Origin: Collimonas sp. OK242
GTDB lineage: Bacteria; Pseudomonadota; Gammaproteobacteria; Burkholderiales; Burkholderiaceae_D
Reading direction: 5' to 3'
Length of the DNA: 64,000 nt
NCBI RefSeq assembly: GCF_900107095.1
Contig: NZ_FNOR01000002.1
Coordinates: forward strand, 124,001 to 188,000
Within the stretch, counting starts at the first letter, position 1, and the number at the start of each line of letters is the position of its first letter. The notes under the pieces are model-generated. The model did no database searches. It worked only from the letters and a program-made list of their open reading frames with translations, and was not told where the DNA came from. Below are positions 45,272 through 53,760 of the stretch, piece by piece. Position numbers and translations under genes: made by a program.

Positions 45272-46486
45272 TTACCTGGCGCTTTTATATGCTTTTACCC
45301 CACCCTGGATGAATTCGGTCGCCCAATAAAGCAGCGCCAGGCCAGGGAATGCCATTCCAGTCAGCATGGCGGCCTTCCAGCCGTGGTTGGCATACATCCA
45401 GGCTCCCAATGCGGAACCGAGTGCGCCGCCGGCGAAGAAGATAGCGAAATAAATGCCGTTCAAGCGGCTTCGCACTTCTGCGCCCAGGGCGAAGATCGAG
45501 CGTTGACCAAGCACCAGATTGGCGGCAACTCCCATGTCGAGAATAATGGAAGCAGCGACCAGTAATGCTAAAGCCGAGTTGCGTGAATCTGTAACAATCA
45601 ACGGCAATACAAAACCGACGACGCCGAAAAGCAACGCCACACCCGTGGCAGGCCGGGTAAAGCCCTTATCTGCGAGGCGTCCGGCGACCGGGGAGGCGAC
45701 CGCTCCCGCGATGCCAACTATGGCAAAAATTGCGATGCCTGTCTGCGACAGATGTAGTTCCGAGCCGGCAAGCGCAAGAGGCACGGTTGTCCAAAACAAG
45801 CTAAATGAGCCGAAGAGCCCCGCATGATAGGCGGCGCGACGGCGCAACACTGGTGTGCGCACAAACAAATGCCAGAGCGATGCAAGCAGTTCGGGATAAG
45901 TGAGAGGTGAAACGGGAATGCGTTGCGGCAATTTCTTTCGCAGCAGCGCTGCCAGCGCGGCAACGACCACGGCGGCGGCGCCGAATACCACGTGCCAACC
46001 GCCGTGATCAGCCACCAGACTTGCAACGGGGCGTGCCAGCATGATGCCGATCAAGAGACCGCTGACAACTTTTCCAACAGTTTGACCGCGTGTTGCTTCT
46101 TTTGATAAATGGGCGGCGAAAGGAACCAGGATCTGGGCTGCGACCGAGCCAAGTCCGATCGCCAGCGCTGCCGCTAGAAACATGGTCGAATTGACCGCGG
46201 TCGCCGCCACGAGCAGCGCCACGGCGGTAAATGCAAGGGCGGTAGTGATCAGGCGGCGATTTTCGATCAGGTCGCCAAGCGGAACGATGAACAGTAATCC
46301 AAGGCAGTAGCCAATTTGAGTCAATGTGACGATCAGCCCTGCCGCCTCGGGCGAAAGGCCGGTAGCTGCGCTGATCGGACCAACCAGAGTTTGTGCGTAG
46401 TATAGATTGGCAACGATAAGCCCGGTAGAGATGGCTAGCAGCCATACCATGCCAGGAGAAATATCCGATTCAGTGGTGTTGCTCAC
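45272..46486 (-). CDS. MFS transporter (drug/arabinose efflux type)
   Basis: A 404-residue protein with 12 helices, starting SDISPGMVWLLAISTGLIVA and NLYYAQTLVGPISAATGLS, a pattern of YnfM/AraJ-like exporters. The GTG start at 46486 has AAAGGA seven bases upstream. It lies 67 bp before the cytochrome gene in the same direction and could be the first gene of that transcript. The 27-bp element shared with the LysR promoter at 60675-60701 lies 111-137 bp upstream of its start. Confidence 0.88.
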   Translation of the reverse strand: MSNTTESDISPGMVWLLAISTGLIVANLYYAQTLVGPISAATGLSPEAAGLIVTLTQIGYCLGLLFIVPLGDLIENRRLITTALAFTAVALLVAATAVNSTMFLAAALAIGLGSVAAQILVPFAAHLSKEATRGQTVGKVVSGLLIGIMLARPVASLVADHGGWHVVFGAAAVVVAALAALLRKKLPQRIPVSPLTYPELLASLWHLFVRTPVLRRRAAYHAGLFGSFSLFWTTVPLALAGSELHLSQTGIAIFAIVGIAGAVASPVAGRLADKGFTRPATGVALLFGVVGFVLPLIVTDSRNSALALLVAASIILDMGVAANLVLGQRSIFALGAEVRSRLNGIYFAIFFAGGALGSALGAWMYANHGWKAAMLTGMAFPGLALLYWATEFIQGGVKAYKSAR

Positions 46487-46596
46487 GATTTGTCCTTTGA
46501 AATGCCATGATGAAAATGGGGAGGAATTCTTTTACTAATTTACTGGAGGCCATTCTAGGCAAAATACGTGCAAAGATAATTGGGGCGTGATGCGCT

Positions 46597-46623
46597 CATA
46601 CTGTTCGTTTTAATTGAACAATC
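46597..46623 (-). promoter_or_regulatory. 27-bp regulatory element, copy 1 (before the MFS gene)
   Basis: Matches 60675-60701 at 24 of 27 positions (same strand), including an identical TTTAATTGAACAATC core with the dyad ATTG-AA-CAAT. It sits upstream of the leftward MFS/molybdenum hydroxylase genes. Confidence 0.5.
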
Positions 46624-46705
46624 GGTGCGAGCATCAACTCTGGCGTGAGCATCTCGCGTCGTTTGATGGGCAGTTACATAAAATTCGCGTAACTGCCCCC
46701 ATACG

Positions 46706-48592
46706 TTAGAAGGCGAAGCAGCTGCAGCCTAGTGCTCCCCAGAAGCCGGAGTAGTTCGACGCAGGGACATTCGATTTACGGGCGACGTCATGCGCGTGTG
46801 CATGCACGCCGCATGCGCCTTGGCATTGATGCGGCATAGAGACGGTCTGTTTTTTCAGCGACGGCCGATAGTGCCCTGGTACGGTTTTTACCGGCGACCA
46901 ATCTGGCAAAACAGGGATAGGCGCAGGCGCCAGTGGTTTGAATTCTGCCTCCCCGTACACAATTTTCCCGCCCACGATCGTCAATACAGATTCAATTGAC
47001 TTGATCGCTTCCTCATCCACAGTGAAAAAATCTGTGCTGAGTACCGCGAGGTCAGCCAGCATGCCTTCTTTGATCCGGCCCTTCTTACCTTGCTCGCTGG
47101 AGAACCAGGAACTGCCGGCTGTCCACAACTCTAGCGCGGTGTCGCGCGATAGACGGCTTCCGGCATCATGCATACGGAGACCGCCTACCGTTCGGCCGGA
47201 CACCAGCCAATACAATGCGGTCCAGGGATTGTAGCTGGCGACGCGCGTGGCGTCGGTACCGGCGCCAACTGGTAAGCCTGCTTCCAGCATGCGTGCGATA
47301 GGCGGCGTATTTTTCGCAGCTTCCGCGCCGTAGCGATCAACGAAATACTCTCCCTGGAAAGCCATCCGGTGTTGAATTGCGATGCCGCCGCCGAGGGCGC
47401 GCACACGATCTATGTTTTTCGGGCTGATTGTTTCCGCATGATCGAACATCCAATGCAAGCCATCAAAGGGGATGTCGCGATTCACTTTTTCAAACACATT
47501 CAGCATGCGTTCGATTGATTCGTCATAAGTCGCATGCAAGCGGAACGGCCAGCGTTTAGAAATCAGATGACGAACCACTTTTTCCAGCTCGTCGTCCATG
47601 CCCGGAGCCAGGTCCGGGCGCGGCTCCAGAAAATCCTCGAAATCCGCTGCGGAAAATACCAGCATCTCGCCGGCGCCGTTGTGGCGGTAAAAATCTGTTC
47701 CTTCTCCTGGACTGACCATGTCTGTCCACTTCTCGAAGTCTTCGAGCTCCTTGCCCTTATTTTGCGTAAATAAGTTGTAGGCGATTCGTATCGTTAACTG
47801 GTCATCGCGCGCCAGCTGGTCCACAACGGCATAGTCTTCCGGGTAGTTCTGGAATCCGCCTCCCGCGTCGATAGCGCTGGTCAGGCCTAAGCGATTCAAC
47901 TCACGCATGAACTGCCGCGTGGAATTGACTTGTAATTCGCGCGGCAATGTCGGCCCCTTCGCCAAGGTAGCGTATAAAATCATGGCATTGGGGCGCGCGA
48001 TCAGCATTCCGGTAGGATTGCCGGACGCATCGCGAACGATCTCGCCTCCCGGTGGATTTGGCGTATCTTTTGTGTATCCGACCACTCGGAGCGCGGCACG
48101 GTTCAGCAATGCCCGATCATATAGATGCAATACAAACACTGGCGTATCGGGCGCCGCAAGATTGATTTCGTCCAATGTCGGCATACGCTTTTCAGCAAAC
48201 TGAAATTCATTCCAGCCGCCGACGACGCGCACCCATTGAGGATTTGGAGTACGCAGCGCTTGTTCTTTCAGCATGCGTAACGCATCGGCGAGCGAGGGAA
48301 CCCCCTCCCAGCGCAGTTCAAGATTGTAGTTAAGGCCGCCGCGAATCAGGTGCAAATGTGAGTCGTTTAAGCCCGGAATGACTGTGCGGCCATTCAGGTC
48401 GATTACCCGGCTGGAAGCGGTGCGATGCCGCATCACCTCATCGGTATCGCCCACGGCTAAAAATTTGCCGTCCTTGATTGCTACGGCACTCGCTTGTGGT
48501 TTTTCCCGATCTACCGTGTGAAAGCAGCCATTCATCAGAATCAGGACATCGGGAGCGCCTTGTAACGTCGATGTTGAGATAGTTTGTTCCAT
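46706..48592 (-). CDS. YtcJ-like amidohydrolase with Cys/His-rich tail
   Basis: A 628-residue metal-dependent hydrolase of the amidohydrolase-3 (YtcJ/NfdA) type: GRTVIPGLNDSHLHLIRGGL near 70, FRLHATYDESIERMLNVFEK, LHWMFDHAETISPKNIDRVR, and GAGTDATRVASYNPWTALYW. It probably hydrolyses a formamide or cyclic amide. The last about 50 residues are unusual, with CQGACGVHAHAHD and a terminal WGALGCSCFAF, perhaps a metal or membrane-contact tail. It is leftward, about 60 bp after the isochorismatase-like gene, and likely in the same transcript. Confidence 0.88.
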   Translation of the reverse strand: MEQTISTSTLQGAPDVLILMNGCFHTVDREKPQASAVAIKDGKFLAVGDTDEVMRHRTASSRVIDLNGRTVIPGLNDSHLHLIRGGLNYNLELRWEGVPSLADALRMLKEQALRTPNPQWVRVVGGWNEFQFAEKRMPTLDEINLAAPDTPVFVLHLYDRALLNRAALRVVGYTKDTPNPPGGEIVRDASGNPTGMLIARPNAMILYATLAKGPTLPRELQVNSTRQFMRELNRLGLTSAIDAGGGFQNYPEDYAVVDQLARDDQLTIRIAYNLFTQNKGKELEDFEKWTDMVSPGEGTDFYRHNGAGEMLVFSAADFEDFLEPRPDLAPGMDDELEKVVRHLISKRWPFRLHATYDESIERMLNVFEKVNRDIPFDGLHWMFDHAETISPKNIDRVRALGGGIAIQHRMAFQGEYFVDRYGAEAAKNTPPIARMLEAGLPVGAGTDATRVASYNPWTALYWLVSGRTVGGLRMHDAGSRLSRDTALELWTAGSSWFSSEQGKKGRIKEGMLADLAVLSTDFFTVDEEAIKSIESVLTIVGGKIVYGEAEFKPLAPAPIPVLPDWSPVKTVPGHYRPSLKKQTVSMPHQCQGACGVHAHAHDVARKSNVPASNYSGFWGALGCSCFAF

Positions 48593-48651
48593 GTGCTACT
48601 CCATTAATGAACTATAGGAAAGAGCGAATGCGTTACAGTCTTGCGTTGCGG

Positions 48652-49278
48652 TTATTTGGGGAGCATTTGACGTGCATATCGCAGGCCGGCGCCATAGCCG
48701 CCTGCATTTTTTTCGATTACCGCACGGGCTCCGTCGTAGGTTTCTTTGCGGGTCCAGTCTCGTTGTAGCTCGAGGACGACCTGAACCCAGCTCGTCATCT
48801 GCGCACCGTGCGCAGCCATGCGATGTAAAGCCAGTTCGTGACCGGTTTTGGTGAGTCCGCCACAGGTGTCTGCCACTACGTAGCATTGATAGCCGGCTTC
48901 GATCGCGCTTAGCACGGCGAAGCTGATGCAGGCTTCGGTGAGCATGCCTGAGAACAGCAATTTCTTCCTGCCTGTTGCTGTAACGGCGGCGACGCCTGCG
49001 GCGTCTTCCCAAACATTCATGTTTTTGCGCTCGATAATGTCCTGGTCGGGAATCAAAGCATGCAGATCTGGAAGCAGCGGGCCACTGTAAACTTTGCTTG
49101 CTGAAGTGCTAACCACTATTGGCAGCGCGAAAGTTAGGGCAGTCTCTAGCAGCGCCACAGAATTGTTTATCAAAAGCTGCCTGTCAATCGATTGCACGCC
49201 GAAATTGAGACCTGCCTGGTGATCCAGCATGACCAGCGCACAGTTTTGCGGGGTCAGTAATTGTTCTGATGGATTCAT
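48652..49278 (-). CDS. YcaC-like isochorismatase-family hydrolase (1)
   Basis: A 208-residue cysteine hydrolase. Catalytic residues: Asp in LVMLDHQAG, a conserved Lys region in RKKLLFSG, and the nucleophile Cys in GMLTEACISFAVLSAIEAGY. Its paralogue at 52584-53273 shares the frame GVQSIDRQ.L..N.VAL. The ATG at 49278 has AAAGG upstream; the longer frame upstream is poorly supported. The substrate of this family is unknown. Confidence 0.88.
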   Translation of the reverse strand: MNPSEQLLTPQNCALVMLDHQAGLNFGVQSIDRQLLINNSVALLETALTFALPIVVSTSASKVYSGPLLPDLHALIPDQDIIERKNMNVWEDAAGVAAVTATGRKKLLFSGMLTEACISFAVLSAIEAGYQCYVVADTCGGLTKTGHELALHRMAAHGAQMTSWVQVVLELQRDWTRKETYDGARAVIEKNAGGYGAGLRYARQMLPK

Positions 49279-49553
49279 ATCAGCCTTTGAGGAAGAAGAT
49301 GCGATCAAGAACGGCGTCAATAGCCGAAGCGCGAAATTGCTATCAGGTAGTTTAGTCGTTGGTATCGGTATAGACACGGACCAAAAGATCAGGTTTTTCC
49401 ATCGGGCGAGCATGGTTGCGGCTCCTGCTTGGTCGAGCTGGCCAAATGGCAGGGCGATATGACACCGCAATCGGATACCATGTGCTGATGCTGCGGCGCT
49501 CTATAAGAGCGGGGCGATGAATTTTGTAATGCTGATGCCAGGAGAGTGGAAGT

Positions 49554-50252
49554 ATGGATGCAAATCGTCGAAATCAATTACAGGGGATCAGCCTTGGCTG
49601 TGTCGCCGGGTATGTAGATACACTCGGATTCATTGCCTTGTTTGGGCTGTTCACAGCCCATGTTACAGGGAACTTTGTATTGATTGGCGCGGCATTGGCT
49701 GATCCGTCACATGTCTCCATTCTTCTGAAGTTTTTGGCTTTCCCGGCCTTTATCCTTGGGGTCGCTGCCGCTCGTCTCCTGATCGCAGCTTCCCAGAGTC
49801 GTCAGTGGCCAGGCTTGACACTGTCTCTGATGCTGCAGATGTTGCTGCTGTTTGGTTTCATGGTGTGTGGCTGGCTTGCCTCGCCGATAGGGGTGGACGC
49901 CACGCCGCTGGCGATGGCTGCCGGCCTGTTGGGCGCCGCGGCGATGGGGGTGCATAGCGCGACTAGCAAGTTGCTGTTATCTCATTTGGCACCTACTTCG
50001 ATGATGACTGGAAATGTCACGCAAATTGTCATCGACACTGTGGACGTAATGCGTGGTGCGGCGGACAAGGCCGTCGGAGAACGCTGCGCGAAGTTCATCT
50101 GGCCCTTGGCAGCCTTTGGTGGCGGAGCTATTCTTGCGGCGTTTGCTTATATGGCTATCGGGTTTAGCGCCTTACTTTTTCCCATCGCCATTTTGTGTTG
50201 CATGATTATCATGCAATGGAATCTGGATCGGATACAGGTTGGCGCCGCGTGA
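49554..50252 (+). CDS. DUF1275 (YoaK) membrane protein
   Basis: A 232-residue protein with about six helices. Family features: VAGYVDTLGFIALFGLFTAH, VTGNFVLIGAALA and MGVHSATSKLLLSHLAPTSM with the following TGN. The function is unknown, possibly transport. GGAGAGTGGAAG precedes the ATG. It overlaps the next gene by 4 bp (GTGA). Confidence 0.92.
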   Translation: MDANRRNQLQGISLGCVAGYVDTLGFIALFGLFTAHVTGNFVLIGAALADPSHVSILLKFLAFPAFILGVAAARLLIAASQSRQWPGLTLSLMLQMLLLFGFMVCGWLASPIGVDATPLAMAAGLLGAAAMGVHSATSKLLLSHLAPTSMMTGNVTQIVIDTVDVMRGAADKAVGERCAKFIWPLAAFGGGAILAAFAYMAIGFSALLFPIAILCCMIIMQWNLDRIQVGAA

Positions 50253-50824
50253 ACAAGAACCGGTTGGAGGCCTTCAGTGACGGGGTGGTCGCGATTGCGA
50301 TCACTATCATGGTCCTCAACCTTAAAATCCCTCGTGGCACCGGCTGGGGAGAGATATCTGCTATTGCACCGCTGCTGCTTAGCTACCTGCTGAGTTTTAT
50401 CTACGTCGGAATATACTGGGTCAATCACCACCATTTGATGCAACCGGTGCACAGCGTAAACGGCTTGATTCTTTGGGCCAACTTGCATCTTTTGTTTTGG
50501 CTATCGTTGATCCCTTTTGTTACCGCCTGGGTTAGCGTGGCCCCATCCGCTTCGCCGCCAGTTGCCGTTTACGGGGTTGTGCTATTGATGTCTTCCTTCG
50601 CCTTCCTTTTGTTAGGCAAGGCCTTGCTTGCAAAGGAAGGGGAAAATTCTCGCCTGGCTCTTGCCCTGGGTAATGGCAGGAAAAACCAGATCTCGATTTT
50701 CCTCTATATCCTGGCAATATTGCTCTCGCTATGGAACGGGATTGCCGGCTTGTGTGTGTATGTGGCTGTGGCTGTTCTTTGGTTTGTTCCTGATCGCCGT
50801 ATAGAGAATTTAGGCTGGGACTGA
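50249..50824 (+). CDS. TMEM175-family (DUF1211) potassium channel-like protein
   Basis: A 191-residue membrane protein with the TMEM175 signature RLEAFSDGVVAIAITIMVLN at its N terminus and about six helices; the bacterial channels are tetramers with one such repeat set. The GTG start at 50249 overlaps the previous stop, so it is translationally coupled to the DUF1275 protein. It may conduct K+; this is family knowledge only. Confidence 0.9.
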   Translation: MNKNRLEAFSDGVVAIAITIMVLNLKIPRGTGWGEISAIAPLLLSYLLSFIYVGIYWVNHHHLMQPVHSVNGLILWANLHLLFWLSLIPFVTAWVSVAPSASPPVAVYGVVLLMSSFAFLLLGKALLAKEGENSRLALALGNGRKNQISIFLYILAILLSLWNGIAGLCVYVAVAVLWFVPDRRIENLGWD

Positions 50825-50853
50825 CTGAGTAGGCGGACTCTCGCCAGGCATGC

Positions 50854-51513
50854 CTATGGAACCGTTGCGATATAAGCCGAAACCGATTTCATCTCATCCT
50901 CGCTAAGCTTGACGGCAACTCCCTTCATGACAGTCGCTAATGGATTATTAAACTTCGGCGCGTCACGATAGACATGTAATTGCTTCAGGGTATAGCCGGC
51001 CGGTTGTGATGCAATGCGCGGAAATGCTGCCTGGCCATGCCCTTCGGCGCCGTGGCAGCTTGCGCAAGCTGGTGCGCCGGCTGCGCTTCCTTTGGTAAAT
51101 ATGCGCTTTCCTTTTTCTTCCAGCTCATGGTTTGATGATGGCTGAGCTTTAACAGCTTGTGCTCCAAAATACACGCTGAGATCATGCATGTCAGAGTCTT
51201 TCAGTGAGGCCGCAAAACCCTTCATGATCGGGTTCGGGCGCTCCCCGCTCTTGAAATTGGCTAACTGCAGTTCCAGGTAAGCGGGTGCTTGTCCTGCCAG
51301 GTTCGGATAGAGCGCAGGATTAGCCGTGTTGCCATCGATCCCGTGACACGCGGCGCAGGCTTGCGCGAGTTGACGGCCGTGCTGGATCGCACTCTGCTGG
51401 TCTGCCGCAATAGCTGGTACTGCGGACAGCAACAATGAGCAGCAAGTCAGGCTAGCTGCCGTCAAGGCGCGAAAACGGGGAGGGAATTGCTTGTGTGCCG
51501 GAGAGGTAGTCAT
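50854..51513 (-). CDS. di-haem cytochrome c4-like protein
   Basis: A 219-residue periplasmic cytochrome. A signal peptide ends about AIA-ADQQ. Haem sites: CAACHG (first domain) and CASCHG (second), each with a downstream Met ligand (NPIMKGFA, ATVMKGVA). The cytochrome c4 layout suggests electron transfer to a terminal oxidase. It converges with the TMEM175 gene. It could serve the molybdenum hydroxylase in this region, but that is a guess. Confidence 0.93.
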   Translation of the reverse strand: MTTSPAHKQFPPRFRALTAASLTCCSLLLSAVPAIAADQQSAIQHGRQLAQACAACHGIDGNTANPALYPNLAGQAPAYLELQLANFKSGERPNPIMKGFAASLKDSDMHDLSVYFGAQAVKAQPSSNHELEEKGKRIFTKGSAAGAPACASCHGAEGHGQAAFPRIASQPAGYTLKQLHVYRDAPKFNNPLATVMKGVAVKLSEDEMKSVSAYIATVP

Positions 51514-51663
51514 GAGGTTTCCTGGTTTTTTTTAACGATACGAGGAAAACCAATTAAGTTCTACTGAGCGAAAGATAGGGGAGTTCGCATATTGTGGCAA
51601 CTGACTACATACATGGCCTGCCAAAGCTGCGCGGATGCCAAGAGACGGTGGCTGACTTTGCAG

Positions 51664-52299
51664 TCATACCTCTAAAAATCCGCGTCGTACGGCAATAGTG
51701 ACCGCATGTGTTCGATCATTTGCCCCGAGTTTTGCGAGCGCAGCGCTGACGTGTGCTTTGACGGTCTCTTCCTTGATTGCGAGTTGCCGCCCAATTTCTT
51801 TGTTCGTGTTGCCATGGGCAACAAGCCGCAATACCTCCAGCTCCCGCCCAGATAGCGCATCGCACTCAAAGTAGGCTGCGATTTCAGCGGCCAGTTCAGG
51901 AGGAATATATCTTTCACCTGCATGGACAGTCTGAATTGCCGCTGCCAGGTCCATTCGTAACGCACCCTTGAATAGATAACCCGCGGCACCGGCTTTTAGT
52001 GCGCGTCCAACTTGCGCGTCGCCCTTGTACGAGGTGAGCACGATAATACGGGCGTTTCTATCCAGAGAACGGATCGACATCATTGCATCGAATCCGCCTA
52101 AAAGCGGCATTTGAAGATCGATTAGCGTTATATCCGGCCGCAAGCGCAGGAACTGTTCGATTGCCTCTTGCCCGTTGCCCGCTTGTCCGACCAACTCAAT
52201 GCTGTCGAAGCCGGCAAGGACGGCGGCGATGCCCTCTCGCATCAAAATATGATCATCGGCGATCATCACCCGGATCGGTGGCGGCGAAGTTGTCGTCAT
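51664..52299 (-). CDS. orphan NarL/LuxR-family response regulator
   Basis: A 211-residue regulator with a receiver domain (VMIADDHILMREGIAAVLAG; phosphoacceptor in ITLIDLQMPLLGG; SYKGDAQV) and a LuxR HTH (LSGRELEVLRLVAHGNTNKE, ETVKAHVSAALAKLGANDRT). No kinase is adjacent; the propeller kinase at 36527-39613 is a fitting partner. The ATG at 52299 is chosen; an ATG at 52341 lacks a ribosome site. Confidence 0.9.
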   Translation of the reverse strand: MTTTSPPPIRVMIADDHILMREGIAAVLAGFDSIELVGQAGNGQEAIEQFLRLRPDITLIDLQMPLLGGFDAMMSIRSLDRNARIIVLTSYKGDAQVGRALKAGAAGYLFKGALRMDLAAAIQTVHAGERYIPPELAAEIAAYFECDALSGRELEVLRLVAHGNTNKEIGRQLAIKEETVKAHVSAALAKLGANDRTHAVTIAVRRGFLEV

Positions 52300-52583
52300 T
52301 GCAGGGGGAGTTTCCTTGGCGAATTTAAGAGCGCAACGCATATACTATATCAATCACTCGGCTTGTATTCATTGCCTCAATTTGCCCATCCTCAAAAAAT
52401 TCCAATGCTTTTGATTTGTCCCTGGATAAAAACAAAGAAATCCTCGACAAAAGCGTCGCGTCATATATTTAGATAGTGGTTTTCGATTTTTGGAAGGCAT
52501 AGCATGGTGGTGATGGCGCGTATATTCGCGCCGTTGCATGTTTGCCAAGGTATCGTTTTTACCAACAATGAATGGATCCCATC

Positions 52584-53273
52584 ATGATGAACCCGAAACT
52601 TGAAGTATTGACCCCGACGAATTGCCAGATCATCTTCATCGACCAGCAGCCCCAAATGGCTTTTGGAGTCCAGTCGATTGACCGTCAGGTGTTGAAGAAC
52701 AATACCGTTGCCCTCGCCAAAGCGGCGAAAGCTTTTAATATTCCGACCATTATCACTACTGTGGAAACCGAGGCATTCTCGGGTCATACCTATCCCGAAC
52801 TGCTCGACGTTTTTCCGGGCAAAGATATCCTTGAGCGCAGTTCCATGAATTCCTGGGACGATCAAAAAGTACGCGACGCGCTCGCTGCCAACGGTAAAAA
52901 GAAGGTAGTAGTTTCAGGCTTGTGGACCGAAGTTTGCAACAACAGTTTCGCTCTATGCGCCATGCTTGAAGGCGGATACGAGATATATATGGTTGCCGAT
53001 GCTTCTGGCGGCACGTCGAAAGAAGCGCATGACTACGCCATGCAGCGCATGATCCAAGCCGGCGTTGTGCCGGTGACCTGGCAGCAAGTCATGCTCGAGT
53101 GGCAGCGCGATTGGGCGCTGAAAGATACCTATGATGCCGTTATGGCGATAGTGAAGGAACATTCCGGCGCCTACGGCATGGGTGTCGATTATGCGTACAC
53201 GATGGTGCATAAAGCGCCGCAGCGCATTACAGGCAGCCACGAGACTCTGGCCCCGGTCCCAGCTAAGAAATAA
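52584..53273 (+). CDS. YcaC-like isochorismatase-family hydrolase (2)
   Basis: A 229-residue cysteine hydrolase: Asp in IIFIDQQPQMAFGVQSIDRQ, the Lys segment KKKVVVSG and the catalytic Cys in LWTEVCNNSFALCAMLEGGY. It is paralogous to 48652-49278 and longer at the C terminus (APQRITGSHETLAPVP). The ATG at 52584 is chosen; 52572 is possible. Its own promoter lies in the 284-bp gap divergent from the response regulator. Confidence 0.9.
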   Translation: MMNPKLEVLTPTNCQIIFIDQQPQMAFGVQSIDRQVLKNNTVALAKAAKAFNIPTIITTVETEAFSGHTYPELLDVFPGKDILERSSMNSWDDQKVRDALAANGKKKVVVSGLWTEVCNNSFALCAMLEGGYEIYMVADASGGTSKEAHDYAMQRMIQAGVVPVTWQQVMLEWQRDWALKDTYDAVMAIVKEHSGAYGMGVDYAYTMVHKAPQRITGSHETLAPVPAKK

Positions 53274-53297
53274 GCCCCTCCAAAAAAAAGCCGTGTC

Positions 53298-53321
53298 TGC
53301 ACTCAATTTATAGTTGTGTGC
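53298..53321 (+). repeat. 24-bp inverted repeat, left copy (flanks xapX)
   Basis: TGCACTCAATTTATAG plus eight bases. Its reverse complement recurs at 53692-53715 with 21 of 24 matches, the first 16 identical. This copy is itself a dyad (TGCACTCAA / TTGTGTGCA, 8 of 9). Candidate operator pair. Confidence 0.55.
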
Positions 53322-53391
53322 AGGTGCGGCAATTCTCGAACAGCTGCTGCAATTCGGCTCAGCTGCGGTGATTATCAGAAGGAGAAAGCAC

Positions 53392-53676
53392 ATGAAGGTC
53401 TATATTATTTCCCTGGCCGCCGGGCTATTGGTAGGCGTAATTTACGCGCTCCTGCAAGTGCGCTCGCCAGCTCCGCCTGCGATTGCTCTAATTGGCTTGT
53501 TGGGCATGTTGATCGGCGAGCAGGTGGTGCCGACTGTCAAGCGTCTGATTGTCGGCGAGGCGGTCACTGTCTCATGGCTACGCACAGAATGCGTCAGCAA
53601 GATTACCGGTGTGGCGGCGCCGAATGTGCTGGCAAAAAAAGAATCGGCGGATTCGAAGGTGGACAACGAAGCTTAA
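53392..53676 (+). CDS. XapX domain protein (DUF1427)
   Basis: A 94-residue protein with two hydrophobic helices: YIISLAAGLLVGVIYALLQV and APPAIALIGLLGMLIGEQVV, the XapX pattern; the C-terminal about 35 residues are polar. The family lies in inner membranes, function unknown, and often sits beside hydrolases of the isochorismatase or alpha/beta type, as here. AAGGAG precedes the ATG. It is bracketed by the inverted repeats at 53298-53321 and 53692-53715. Confidence 0.88.
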   Translation: MKVYIISLAAGLLVGVIYALLQVRSPAPPAIALIGLLGMLIGEQVVPTVKRLIVGEAVTVSWLRTECVSKITGVAAPNVLAKKESADSKVDNEA

Positions 53677-53691
53677 TTGCTACGTTCGATA

Positions 53692-53715
53692 GCGCACGGC
53701 TATAAATTGAGTGCA
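53692..53715 (-). repeat. 24-bp inverted repeat, right copy
   Basis: Reverse complement of 53298-53321 (21 of 24). It lies 46-69 bp before the ATG of the lactamase-fold gene at 53761, so it may act as a promoter element for that gene. Confidence 0.55.
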
Positions 53716-53760
53716 TTCCCTAATAGTTGAAGGGGCACGACCAAACATAGAGAGATACAA

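Noticed and set aside
49279-49470. N-terminal extension of the YcaC-like protein up to 49470
   Set aside because: The ATG at 49278 has a good ribosome site and fits family length; the extension is a hydrophobic stretch not seen in the paralogue.
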